From UBA4636 sp963650915 (lineage in GTDB: Bacteria; Bacillota; Clostridia; Christensenellales; Borkfalkiaceae): 52,010 nt of DNA. The stretch is taken from the NCBI GenBank assembly GCA_963650915.1, contig CAVJMJ010000017.1, forward strand, positions 1-52,010. Reading direction: 5' to 3'. Position numbers and translations under genes: made by a program. The notes under the pieces are model-generated. The model saw only the letters and a program-made list of their open reading frames with translations. It did not search any database and was not told the DNA's origin. Below are positions 9,007-16,429 of this stretch, in pieces. The stretch's first letter is position 1. Every line of letters begins with the position of its first letter.

Positions 9007-9780
9007 TTATGCGGCGGTGGGGGAGATGTCGGTGATTCTTACGTCTATCATGGGTTTTAAATTTTCATCAACCATTTGTTCGTAAATGGTTTGATAGTCA
9101 CCGGCAGAGGGCGCGACGATGTAACGGAATTTAAGGGTTATTTCTCCTTCTGTGTTTTGAAGTGCCGTTATGTCTGTATTAGTCGGGTCAAAAACGAGCA
9201 TTACCTTAAAACTTGCATCCGTTTTGTAATTTTCCGCACCATATGTCGTGTAATTATCGTCGGTTGAATCTAAATTTGCGTCTACTTTGGTAAATGCGGT
9301 CGGTAGTTCTTTTTCCGAATCGTCACTTACGGAAACGACGCTGCAACTTAAATTGTCAAAGAACGCCTTAAAACTTTTCCCGTTAGAAAACATCAGCGTA
9401 AAGTCTGCGTAAAGCGTTTTGTCGTTGTTGTCTTTAACGAGTTTTTGGCAGGCTCCGTTATTAAGCGTGTAAGTGATTTCTAACGTTGCTTGGTTGGAAA
9501 TTTTTCCGTCGCTTCCCACAAAGCCGGTCGGGAAGAGTTGTAGCGAATTCAAATTGCTATTATCTGCGATGGTGATGTAGTCGTAACTGTTGATGATGCC
9601 GTCCGCAACGAAGCTTCCGTTTGCGCCGTTCGTGATTTCGTGCCCGATTATCGTCCAGGCGGCGAAACCCGTCGCAAATATCAACAGCGGAACGGTTATA
9701 TACAAAATTATGGCGAACTTCTTTAGGCTCGTCTTAGTTAAAAAACCGAATATTCTGTTTTTCGTTTTCGTGGCTTCCAT
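9007..9780 (-). CDS. Exported protein with GFAAW-type N-terminal segment (257 aa)
   Basis: Function unknown; probably a secreted structural protein. A basic N-terminus (about 1-22) is followed by a hydrophobic segment to about residue 44 that ends in ATGFAAWTI. The same GFAAW ending occurs in the two plus-strand exported proteins at 12233 and 12984, and a SipW-type peptidase is encoded at 15081. I infer the protein is a SipW-cognate substrate, in the manner of TasA or camelysin. The rest is Thr/Asn/Asp rich with predicted beta character and no recognised catalytic motif. The ATG at 9780 is the first usable start, because an in-frame TAA lies a few codons upstream. The nearest good Shine-Dalgarno (AAAGGAG, 9843-9849) is about 62 bases away, which is unusual. 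The leader is a duplicate of that of the giant gene. Confidence 0.75.
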   Translation of the reverse strand: MEATKTKNRIFGFLTKTSLKKFAIILYITVPLLIFATGFAAWTIIGHEITNGANGSFVADGIINSYDYITIADNSNLNSLQLFPTGFVGSDGKISNQATLEITYTLNNGACQKLVKDNNDKTLYADFTLMFSNGKSFKAFFDNLSCSVVSVSDDSEKELPTAFTKVDANLDSTDDNYTTYGAENYKTDASFKVMLVFDPTNTDITALQNTEGEITLKFRYIVAPSAGDYQTIYEQMVDENLKPMIDVRITDISPTAA

Positions 9781-9850
9781 AACCGTTGTTTTGGTTTATT
9801 TAACCGTTTTTGGCTTTTTGACCGTTTTGGTTTATTTAACCGCTCCTTTG
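9781..9850 (-). promoter_or_regulatory. Leader with displaced Shine-Dalgarno and 19-base direct repeat
   Basis: GTTTTGGTTTATTTAACCG occurs at 9788-9806 and 9824-9842. On the mRNA (minus) strand each copy contains GGTT-AAATA-AACC, a tiny hairpin. They lie between AAAGGAG at 9843-9849 and the ATG at 9780. A tandem insertion here would explain why the site is far from the start. The matching leader of the giant gene has only about 12 bases between the same elements. Confidence 0.6.
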
Positions 9851-9967
9851 TTCTTATTTTTTTATAACGTATATGAGTTTTTGTGTATTTTTTATGCGGA
9901 AGGACGTTTATATAAATGCGCCTAACGGCTAGATCCTTCGACTTACGCTCAGGATGACCCGTGGAAA
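9842..9967 (-). repeat. Duplicated leader region, copy 2
   Basis: Near-identical to 8641-8767, including the HPELVEGS-type dispersed motif at about 9917-9962 in the same orientation. It marks the outer boundary of the minus-strand surface gene pair. Confidence 0.75.
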
Positions 9968-10400
9968 GGCTTATGGTAATCCGCAAAGCGATAACGCTAA
10001 GACGTATAATGAGGGAGTATCGTTGAGTACATTATACATAGGTGAGCAAAGGGTGTCAAGTATTTTTTTGACAAATATGCAAAATCGAATAAATAAAGGT
10101 GATTTTTTCTTGCATATTTATTTTGTAAAAAAATTTTTGCAATTTTTCAAACGTTTTGCCTTGCTAAAAGATATACATATAATCAGCCGAATTTTTTGAG
10201 GAATTTTTTGTCGGGAAATTGTGCCGCTTTTACTAAATTTTCACAAAAATCAAAAACGTATGTAAAAATTGTTGACAAAGAAAAAGTAATCGTTTATAGT
10301 ATTATCACGACGATGTCGAAAAATAGGTTTTTAACAAAAATTTTGTCGCTTGATTTTTCGATGTTTAATATTCCTAAACATGAATATATATGACGGCTTT
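9968..10400. other. AT-rich gene-free stretch with promoter-like sites
   Basis: I see no convincing gene. Two open frames (about 9954-10199 and 10196-10393) have low-complexity Lys/Phe/Ile-rich products, no ribosome site and no family resemblance. TGTCAA and TTGACA form an 8-base-spaced inverted repeat at about 10054-10073, which could be an operator or a promoter fragment. Confidence 0.5.
10272..10300 (+). promoter_or_regulatory. Sigma-70/A type promoter without an obvious gene
   Basis: TTGACA (10272-10277), a 17-base spacer, then TATAGT (10295-10300). It is a near-perfect match, yet no credible coding gene follows for about 1.9 kb. A 26-codon ORF starts with ATG at 10311, only about 10 bases after the -10 box, with no ribosome site. 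The product could be a non-coding transcript. Confidence 0.5.
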
Positions 10401-11035
10401 AATTGACTGTCACCACGTGTATTTACGTATATTAAACACATTTATATTTATAATATAAGATTAATATACACTGTCTTATATATATAATATAGATATATCA
10501 TTATAAATGTTGCATTCAAAAGGCACTAAAGGTTGCAAAGTTTAAGCAATATACGCTTGAAAGCAATATATAAGTTGAACCGATAAACCTTGAAATCAAG
10601 AAAGTTAGGAAAGTCGGTAAACCGAAAGAATTTAGAATTTGGAAAATTGTAAGAACGGAACCGAAAAAACGAAATTCGTAAAATTTTAAGATTTTAAAAT
10701 AGAAAAATTTGGAATAATCTAAAAATCGGTTACTCGGTAGATTTGAAAAACGAAAAAACGGATAATAAGTTTAATCGTAAAATCAATGAATTTGATAAAT
10801 CAAAAAATCTTAAAAATTGTAATTCGTAAAAATTTAAGATTTGATAATAGAAAAATAGTTAAATCGTAAAAATCATAATATTGAAGGTTTAAAAATCTGT
10901 TAATCGAAAAATCAGAGCAATCTAAAAAATCGATAGTTAGATATATTAGAATAATTTAAAAATAGGTTAATCAAGAAAGTTTTTGGGATCGATAGAATTA
11001 AAGATTAGGTAGGTTGGAAAGTTTGTATAACCAAC
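10401..11035. other. AT-rich low-complexity desert
   Basis: No gene is seen. The plus strand is rich in A and repeats short words such as AATCGTAAAA, GAAAAAC and TTTAAGATTT. The phrase around 10674-10709 recurs in altered form around 10822-10858, which suggests old internal duplication. I cannot tell a decayed gene from an untranslated spacer. Confidence 0.5.
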
Positions 11036-11051
11036 AAACCGCCGACTTACC

Positions 11052-11091
11052 AAAAGGGAGTACTCCCTTTTGCGTTTGCTTTCGCAAACGC
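11052..11091. repeat. Two abutting perfect palindromes
   Basis: AAAAGGGAGTACTCCCTTTT (11052-11071) is a perfect 20-base palindrome. It is followed with no gap by GCGTTTGCTTTCGCAAACGC (11072-11091), a perfect 8-base-pair stem with a 4-base loop. They sit at the junction between the AT-rich desert and the mosaic repeat block. Confidence 0.8.
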
Positions 11092-11139
11092 AAATAGCAT
11101 CATTATATGTTAGTATAGTCGTCAGACAGATTTGTTACG

Positions 11140-11845
11140 ACCTTGTTAGCCCCTTTTGTGCAAAGAGGGGTGTCGCAAAAGCGACGGGGTGATTGTTCTA
11201 TATAATTCTTCGTCCTTGTGCGGCTGACGCCTGGATGTTTCGACTACACTGCGTTCCGCTCAACATGACGAGACAATCCTTCAGTCGGCGAAGCCGACAG
11301 CTCCCTTTGCACAAGGGAGCCTTTCCGTCAGGTCATCCTGAGCTTGTCGAAGGATCCAGCCGTAAGGCGCATCTATATAATAAGCCGTTCCGCTTTTGCC
11401 TTTCCGTCAGGTCATCCTGAGCTTGTCGAAGGATCTAGCCGTAAGGCGCATCTATATAATATGCAATTCCTTGTTAGCCTTCCCGTCAGGTCATCCTGAG
11501 CCTGTCGAAGGATCCAGCCGTAAGGCGCATCTATATAATAAGCAATTCCTTGTTAGGCTTCACCTTGAGGGGAAGCTGTCAACTTTGTTGACTGATGAGG
11601 TGTAGCCGACGATGGTCGGCGTTAGGATCCATACAAACTTTACGATTGTATAAGCCGTCCAACCTCCTCCGTCGCTATGCGACACCTTTGCTAAGCCGCA
11701 GACGGCAATCCTCTCGTCAACTACGTTGACAACCCCACCTCGGCTATTTAAGCCTCGGGCTTCGGCTACGGACAACACACTGTGTTATCCGCTTAACGCC
11801 TTCGCACCCCTTAGTAAGGGGAATTGCCCTACCAGGTGAAGGCTT
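11140..11845. repeat. Mosaic repeat block with three tandem HPELVEGS-type units
   Basis: No gene is seen. The HPELVEGS-type unit plus its GGCGCAT and TATATAAT trailer is repeated at about 11332, 11411 and 11487 with a period near 77. Around it are mosaic modules with different palindromes in the same context: GTCGC-AAAA-GCGAC near 11170, GTCGGC-GAA-GCCGAC near 11284, GTCAA-CTTTG-TTGAC near 11578, GCCGAC-GATG-GTCGGC at 11605-11620, GTCGC-TAT-GCGAC near 11671 and GTCAAC-TAC-GTTGAC near 11717. A hairpin with arms GGACAACAC/GTGTTATCC lies at 11770-11790. Short ORFs across the block are repeat translations. Confidence 0.85.
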
Positions 11846-11971
11846 GCGAGCAAAGCGAGCAATTCACGTGTCGCAAGACGCAATTCACGTGTCGCAAGAC
11901 GCAATTCACGTGTCGCAAGACGCAATTCACGCGAGCGAAGCGAGCAATTACACGCGTTGCGGTAGCAACGA
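11846..11971 (+). repeat. Hairpin array, second copy
   Basis: The organisation matches 511-776 and the same CACCCC...CCAGGTGAAGGCTT lead-in precedes it. Cores are GCGAGCAAAGCGAGC at 11846, three exact tandem 21-base units of GTGTCGCAAGACGC plus spacer at 11868, 11889 and 11910, GCGAGCGAAGCGAGC near 11931, then a GTTGC-GGTA-GCAAC core. The spacer is again AATTCAC or close. Confidence 0.85.
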
Positions 11972-11982
11972 TTCTACATCGG

Positions 11983-12200
11983 TATTAACGAGGGTCAAAC
12001 CACGTTGATGTAAAATTATGTGTATTAACGAGGGTCAAACCACGTCGATATAAAATTATGTGTATCAACGAAGGTCAAACCTCGTTGATGTAAACAATAT
12101 ATTAAAGGTATCAACGAGGGGAAAACCACGTTGATGTAAACAATATATTATAGGTATTAACGAGGGGAAAACCTCGTCGATATAATCATTATATTATATG
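11983..12200 (+). repeat. Five tandem hairpin units upstream of an exported-protein gene
   Basis: Units begin at 11983, 12023, 12063, 12109 and 12155, with spacing of 40, 40, 46 and 46. Each has an AACGAGG-type left arm, a loop (GTCAAA or GGAAAA) and a CC(A/T)CGTTGAT-type right arm, followed by an AT tail. The fifth pairs ACGAGG with CCTCGT perfectly; others carry one mismatch or bulge. A further hairpin TTCGCC-AAAGA-GGCGAA (12201-12217) sits just before the ribosome site of the gene at 12233. The array probably lies in, or just before, that gene's 5' untranslated region. Confidence 0.75.
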
Positions 12201-12232
12201 TTCGCCAAAGAGGCGAATAAAAGGAGAATGAC

Positions 12233-12931
12233 ATGAAAAAGAAACTTTTACTCCCCATACTCAGCGTATGTATGGTAGTAGCACTCGTCAGCGTCGGCTT
12301 CGCCGCCTGGCTCATCACCGGTAACGACACTACAGGCACCACCGGTAACTTTGTTACTCATGATGTTACTAACGAATATTTCACTGTTAAGGCAGAGGCT
12401 ACAGATGGCAAAATTGAATTTGGCAAGGGTTCTGTAACGACAACTAACGAAACTCCTTGGTTCAACTTTGATGGTGAAAGTAATGAAGATTTAGAGGCAA
12501 CATTTACCATTACGGTAACGCCAGACGTTCAAGACAATTTAAACAAGATTTTAGAAAAGAACAATATTAAAGTTACGCTACAAGCGCAAGATAGTGAGTA
12601 TGATGCCGCTGTCGCTAACGGGATAGTTGGATACCCGACTATTGCTTGTGGTGACACAAATAAAGCAACTGCTACTAATCTTGCAACAGGTGTTTCGATT
12701 ACGTTAACTAAAACCGAATTGTCAAGCGGGTCTACAACCGTAACCGTTAAATTTGCTTGGGGAGCTAATGGCAATCCTTACACTTATTATAACAACACTT
12801 ACACTACTGCTAAGGATGCAGGTGCAAATGTAAGAAACAACGCTACGACGGCGTTAGAAACATTGTATAAACTAAATAATGATAAATTTGATATTAAGCT
12901 TGAAGTAGTTCCCGTTGCTGAAGGCTCCTAA
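12233..12931 (+). CDS. Exported protein with GFAAW-type N-terminal segment (232 aa)
   Basis: Function unknown; probable extracellular structural protein. ATG at 12233 is preceded by AAGGAG at 12221-12226. The first 30 residues are a signal segment: a KKK start, a hydrophobic core, then VSVGFAAWLI. The mature part is Thr/Asn rich (for example NDTTGTTGNF) and has the composition of a beta-sandwich. It has no catalytic motif and no cysteines in the N-terminal half. By position and signal type I infer a SipW-processed TasA-like subunit, paired with the gene 52 bases downstream. Sequence identity to TasA itself is not evident, so the family call rests on signal motif and neighbourhood only. Confidence 0.75.
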   Translation: MKKKLLLPILSVCMVVALVSVGFAAWLITGNDTTGTTGNFVTHDVTNEYFTVKAEATDGKIEFGKGSVTTTNETPWFNFDGESNEDLEATFTITVTPDVQDNLNKILEKNNIKVTLQAQDSEYDAAVANGIVGYPTIACGDTNKATATNLATGVSITLTKTELSSGSTTVTVKFAWGANGNPYTYYNNTYTTAKDAGANVRNNATTALETLYKLNNDKFDIKLEVVPVAEGS

Positions 12932-12983
12932 TTCAAGCAAAAGTGCAATACATTATTAAATCACGGTTTAAATAGGTGAAAAC

Positions 12984-14051
12984 ATGAAAAACAAAAATTC
13001 TACGCGCCGTTCTTTCGGGCGCAGGGCGCTTGCTTTCGGTATAGCCATGTTTGCCATGGTTACCCTTACCGCAGTAGGCTTCGCCGCTTGGTTGATTTCA
13101 AGTAACGCAACCTCGGAAGGCGACGGGGGTATCAAAACCGAAACAGTTACGCAAGCCAATATTAAAATTACAATAAATAATTTGAACGAAAACGGCGAAC
13201 TTACCGACGGTAGCGGTAACAAATACGACATCGTATACAGTTTGCCAAAGGATGCAACGGGGCTTGTGACCTTCCAAGAAAACGGGGGTCAAGATAAAGG
13301 CGAACAATTAGGCTTTGAGTTTACCGGCAGTGTCGAACATTGGGAAAGGGTCGGTACGTTAAAGTTCACCATTCGCGTTCCCGATTGTATCGTTACGGCG
13401 GCAGGGCTTACAAAGAGCGGTTCTAATTGGACATATAACGCTAAAAACGCTTACATTCAGCTTCCCGAATACGCTATGGATAAAGACGGAAACGCTTTGC
13501 CCAAAGTGGTAAACGGCAGTTGGGATCAAACAACTATGACCGCGCCCGTTCAGTTTACTAATATTTCGGACGCTAACGCTATTTTGTCCGCTACCCTCGG
13601 TAATGGTAGCATTGTAATAACCGCACCTACTACCGGTACGACGGCAACGTTTGCCGGCTCGGGTTTAGCTTTCGGTTGGGGCGCAAGGTATAACCACGTT
13701 AACCCTGCTACTACTTTCAACAGCAATGATTGGACGAATATCGCGAACACCGATATAACAAGAGATCTTAACGATAACAATAACTATGAAAGTTATATTC
13801 CTAACCAGGTTGCACTCGAACTTTTGAAGTTGCAAGCAATCGTTAACGGGGTTAAACTCGATGATTACGTTACGGCGGCGAGTATTAATCTCGGCGGTAA
13901 AACTATCGACGCATACGTTAAGGAAGCAACTAACTCTCAAACCGTTGCAAGCGAACTTGCTCTCGTTCAAACTAAAATGTCGGAAGTCGTTTACGGCGAC
14001 AGTTTCAACAAACCTACGTACAAACTTTACATCGAGGCTATCGTTAGATAG
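12984..14051 (+). CDS. Exported protein with GFAAW-type N-terminal segment (355 aa)
   Basis: Function unknown; likely secreted partner of the 232-residue protein, with 52 bases between the genes and the same strand. ATG at 12984 follows a weak AGGTG site. A basic stretch (RRSFGRRALAF) precedes a hydrophobic segment ending in TAVGFAAWLI at about residue 38. The mature region has glycine-rich and Asn-rich beta-type sequence, including DGSGNKYDIVYSLP and NPATTFNSNDW. No enzyme motif is visible. The shared signal type with 9007-9780 and 12233-12931 and the SipW-type peptidase 1 kb downstream suggest a common export route. It could be a major or minor fibre subunit. Confidence 0.75.
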   Translation: MKNKNSTRRSFGRRALAFGIAMFAMVTLTAVGFAAWLISSNATSEGDGGIKTETVTQANIKITINNLNENGELTDGSGNKYDIVYSLPKDATGLVTFQENGGQDKGEQLGFEFTGSVEHWERVGTLKFTIRVPDCIVTAAGLTKSGSNWTYNAKNAYIQLPEYAMDKDGNALPKVVNGSWDQTTMTAPVQFTNISDANAILSATLGNGSIVITAPTTGTTATFAGSGLAFGWGARYNHVNPATTFNSNDWTNIANTDITRDLNDNNNYESYIPNQVALELLKLQAIVNGVKLDDYVTAASINLGGKTIDAYVKEATNSQTVASELALVQTKMSEVVYGDSFNKPTYKLYIEAIVR

Positions 14052-14083
14052 TTTTTAGGTAAAATTGTAAAAAGGAAAATAAG

Positions 14084-14290
14084 GCGCATTGACGCCGACA
14101 AAGTTGCGATACAGTTGCAAAATAGGCGCAAAATCGGTGCAAAGCAGATGCATCGACGCCGACAAAGTTGCAAAACAGTTGCAAGATAGGCGCAAAATAG
14201 TGCGCATTGACGCCGACAAAGTTGCAAAATAGGCGCAAAATAGTTGCGTTGGAGCTTAAAATTTGCAAAAAAATGCGTCAAAGTCGGCTG
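14084..14290 (+). repeat. Tandem repeats, three main copies
   Basis: The phrase ATTGACGCCGACAAAGTTGC or a close variant begins at about 14088, 14151 and 14205. Between copies are the words GTTGCAAAATAGGCGC and AATAGTTGC. Units are 54-64 bases apart. No gene is seen. Confidence 0.7.
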
Positions 14291-14417
14291 TAAAAGCGAC
14301 TGACGCAGAATAACAGAGGTCGACACCGAAAAATTTGCAAGCAAAACTATATATTCAGGCAATAAAAGTCGTTACAATACGTTATTTTTTAAGCAAAACA
14401 TGCGTTAAACTTCAATT

Positions 14418-14595
14418 CAAATTGCTTACGTCGGTTATCGTAAGATAACAGTCAAATTGCTTACATCGGTTATCGTAAGATAACAAGCAAAACGCTTACG
14501 ATAGTTTTCGCAAGATAACAAGCAAAAAGTTTACGAAGTTGTCGCAAGATAGTTGAAAGTAAATTGCTCACAGAGGCTATCGCAAGATAACCTGC
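14418..14595 (+). repeat. Five 35-base repeats with GNRA-loop hairpins
   Basis: Hairpins lie at 14434, 14469, 14504, 14538 and 14576, with a nearly constant 34-38 base period. The first two are GTTATC-GTAA-GATAAC. The third is GTTTTC-GCAA-GATAAC, the fourth GTTGTC-GCAA-GATAGT and the fifth GCTATC-GCAA-GATAAC. The loop stays in the GNRA class (GTAA or GCAA). A second possible pairing, CTTACG with CGTAAG, overlaps the first in the early copies. Confidence 0.75.
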
Positions 14596-14699
14596 AGATT
14601 TCTTTTCATGATATGCCCGCGGGCGGATTAATTTTCGCCCCCGGGAGTTTTGCTTAAAGTATTCGGTATAAGGATTATATAATAACACATACCTCATTT

Positions 14700-14845
14700 A
14701 GTCATGTTGAGCGTCAGCAAGCCTTCACCTTCCTTTGCACAAGGAAGGCTAACAAGGAAAGACAAATTATATAATGTGCGTCTTGCGACGCATGAATTGT
14801 TGCTAACGTAACGTGGATCGTTGCTAACGCAACGTGAAAATAAGT
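14700..14845 (-). repeat. Short mosaic and reverse-oriented hairpin cores
   Basis: A fragment of the GTCATGTTGAGCG motif at about 14702, a CTTTGCACAAGGAAGG-type module and the linker TATATAAT at about 14768 precede inverted-orientation cores GCGTC-TTGC-GACGC and GTTGC-TAAC-GCAAC (14773-14842). These are reverse complements of cores seen at 511-776. No gene is seen from 14052 to 15080. Confidence 0.7.
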
Positions 14846-15005
14846 AGAAAGTGGGGCTATAAGACCGAAAACGAGCAGTTTTTGTAAAAAACAGCGGTCG
14901 TACAACGAGCCGTTTTTGTACAGAACAAAGGTCGTTACGCATTATATTTTTAGTAGGCGTTAATTATTTTTCGCATTACTTTAAGTAAGTGTTTGTCGTT
15001 TTTTT

Positions 15006-15045
15006 GCGCCTTGAAAGCGCGTATTTTTTTACGCGCACGCGCGTA
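15006..15045 (+). promoter_or_regulatory. Three-arm switch-like structure before the signal peptidase gene
   Basis: GCGCGTA (15017-15023), TACGCGC (15030-15036) and GCGCGTA (15039-15045) follow one another. The middle arm can pair with either neighbour, giving mutually exclusive hairpins, one with a T6 loop. GCGC at 15006 and 15017 can also pair. It sits 35 bases before the start codon at 15081. A role as attenuator or translation switch is inference. Confidence 0.45.
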
Positions 15046-15080
15046 TACGGGGCAAGGAAAGGCAGATAAGGAAATTCTTC

Positions 15081-16172
15081 ATGAACGTAATAAGTTGCAT
15101 AGGACAACTTAATAATTTAATTTCGGCGGGGAGGCTTGACAGTCAGGGGCTGGCGTTAATCGTTGCGGCTATAGCGGTTGCCTGTTTTACGGTGGTATTT
15201 ACAATACTTTTCGTAAATTACCGCAAGTTCGCCGTTTCGGAAGTAACTTCCGGCAAACGAGATATCGAACTTATCGAAGTTTACTTTCAAGACAAAAACA
15301 AGTCCGTGCAAGTTAGAAAAAAGACGCTAAAAATTATAAAAGCCGTAATTTACACCTTGCTTATGGCGTTTATTACCGTTTGCCTCGTTTTTACGGCGTT
15401 CGTAAGATTTTCAAACGCGGTGCCGACGGGTACAAAGTCGCTTATGGTGGTCGCTTCAGGCTCGATGAGCGAGAAAAACAAACTCAACGATTATTTGGTA
15501 ACCTATAATTTGAACGATCAATTTCCTACCTACGCCATAATCGTTTTGGAAAAGGTGGATCCGAGCGAGCTTAAACAGTACGACGTAATCGCATTCAGAC
15601 ACCCGAGCGGAAAAACTTACATTCACCGTATAAGAAGCATCGAAAGGGCTTCCGACGGAACGGTGACTTACCGCACGAGGGGCGACGCCGTTGCCGCCGA
15701 CGACCAATCGAGTACGACTATGAACGTCGTTACCACCCCAGACGACGTTATCGGCAGATACACCGGCGTTTATATTCCGTTTTTTGGGGCTTTCGTGCAG
15801 TTTATGCAGTCCGCTGCGGGCATCGTAACCATCGTGGCACTCGTTTTCTGCCTTTTTATGTTCGATAGAAATACGCAAAAAATTACCGAGGCACAAAATA
15901 AGCGTACCGATTACCTTGTTAAAGCACTCGATATCAAAGATATACACGAAGATTCCGAAATCACGGTGGACTTCGTCGAAAAAATTTACCTCGATAAAGT
16001 CGGCTACCTGTTAAACGAACAGGGTGCTTTGCTCCCCGTCGAGGAAGATAAAATCGACGGGCAAGACAAGAAAGTCGACGGCTCGGACGATAAAATCGAC
16101 CACGTCGAGGAAGATAAGGTCGATGAGACGGACGATAAGGTCTACGGCTCGGAAGATAAAATCGATGAATAA
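15081..16172 (+). CDS. SipW-type (ER/S26B) signal peptidase I (363 aa)
   Basis: Membrane serine protease that removes signal peptides, most likely from the neighbouring GFAAW proteins. Start ATG at 15081, with an AAGGAA site about 10 bases upstream. Hydrophobic segments at about 24-46, 86-108 and 247-262. The catalytic block VVASGSMS places the nucleophile at Ser128. The general-base position carries His182 (YIHRI) where bacterial type I enzymes have Lys, which is the hallmark of the SipW/ER/archaeal type. The RGDA block (Asp202) and DVIAFRHP also fit. The C-terminal ~90 residues are cytoplasmic and end in an acidic repeat (DKIDG, EEDKVDE, GSEDKIDE), an unusual extension for this family. The frame continues open beyond the stop as a near copy of the same repeat. 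Confidence 0.88.
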   Translation: MNVISCIGQLNNLISAGRLDSQGLALIVAAIAVACFTVVFTILFVNYRKFAVSEVTSGKRDIELIEVYFQDKNKSVQVRKKTLKIIKAVIYTLLMAFITVCLVFTAFVRFSNAVPTGTKSLMVVASGSMSEKNKLNDYLVTYNLNDQFPTYAIIVLEKVDPSELKQYDVIAFRHPSGKTYIHRIRSIERASDGTVTYRTRGDAVAADDQSSTTMNVVTTPDDVIGRYTGVYIPFFGAFVQFMQSAAGIVTIVALVFCLFMFDRNTQKITEAQNKRTDYLVKALDIKDIHEDSEITVDFVEKIYLDKVGYLLNEQGALLPVEEDKIDGQDKKVDGSDDKIDHVEEDKVDETDDKVYGSEDKIDE

Positions 16173-16391
16173 AAAAAAGACGAGGATAAGAAACCGTCGA
16201 ACGGTGACGAAAAAGTAGAAGTAGTTGCCGAATATGAGGAAACCATCGAAGTCCTCACGGACGATAAAATCGACGGCTCGGACGATAAAATCGACCCCGT
16301 CGAGGAAGATAAGGTCGATGAGACGGACGATAAGGTCTACGGCTCGGAAGATAAAATCGATGAATAAAAAAAAGACGACACGAAAAATTAG
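16173..16391 (+). pseudogene. In-frame, stop-separated second copy of the peptidase's acidic tail
   Basis: After the TAA at 16170-16172 the same frame stays open for 64 codons to a second TAA at 16365-16367, then 7 codons to TAG at 16389-16391. It encodes KKDEDKKPSNGDEKVE..., then repeats the acidic unit. The nucleotides of about 16078-16185 are nearly duplicated at about 16273-16380, including GATGAATAAAAAAAAGACGA with its stop. Either a nonsense change was spread by the tandem duplication or the tail is normally cut short. It has no start codon of its own. Confidence 0.7.
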
Positions 16392-16429
16392 GAGAAAGTA
16401 AAAGGAAAAATTAAGTTGTCGGAATGGCT

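Noticed and set aside
9954..10393. ORFs of 81 and 65 codons
   Set aside because: Low-complexity products, no Shine-Dalgarno, partly inside the repeated leader and AT-rich desert.
10422..10530. Possible replication origin in the AT-rich stretch
   Set aside because: No cluster of DnaA boxes (TTATCCACA) and no dnaA/dnaN genes nearby.
11193..11778. Small ORFs containing HPELVEGS-like peptides
   Set aside because: These are translations of the dispersed repeat, a known source of spurious proteins in databases.
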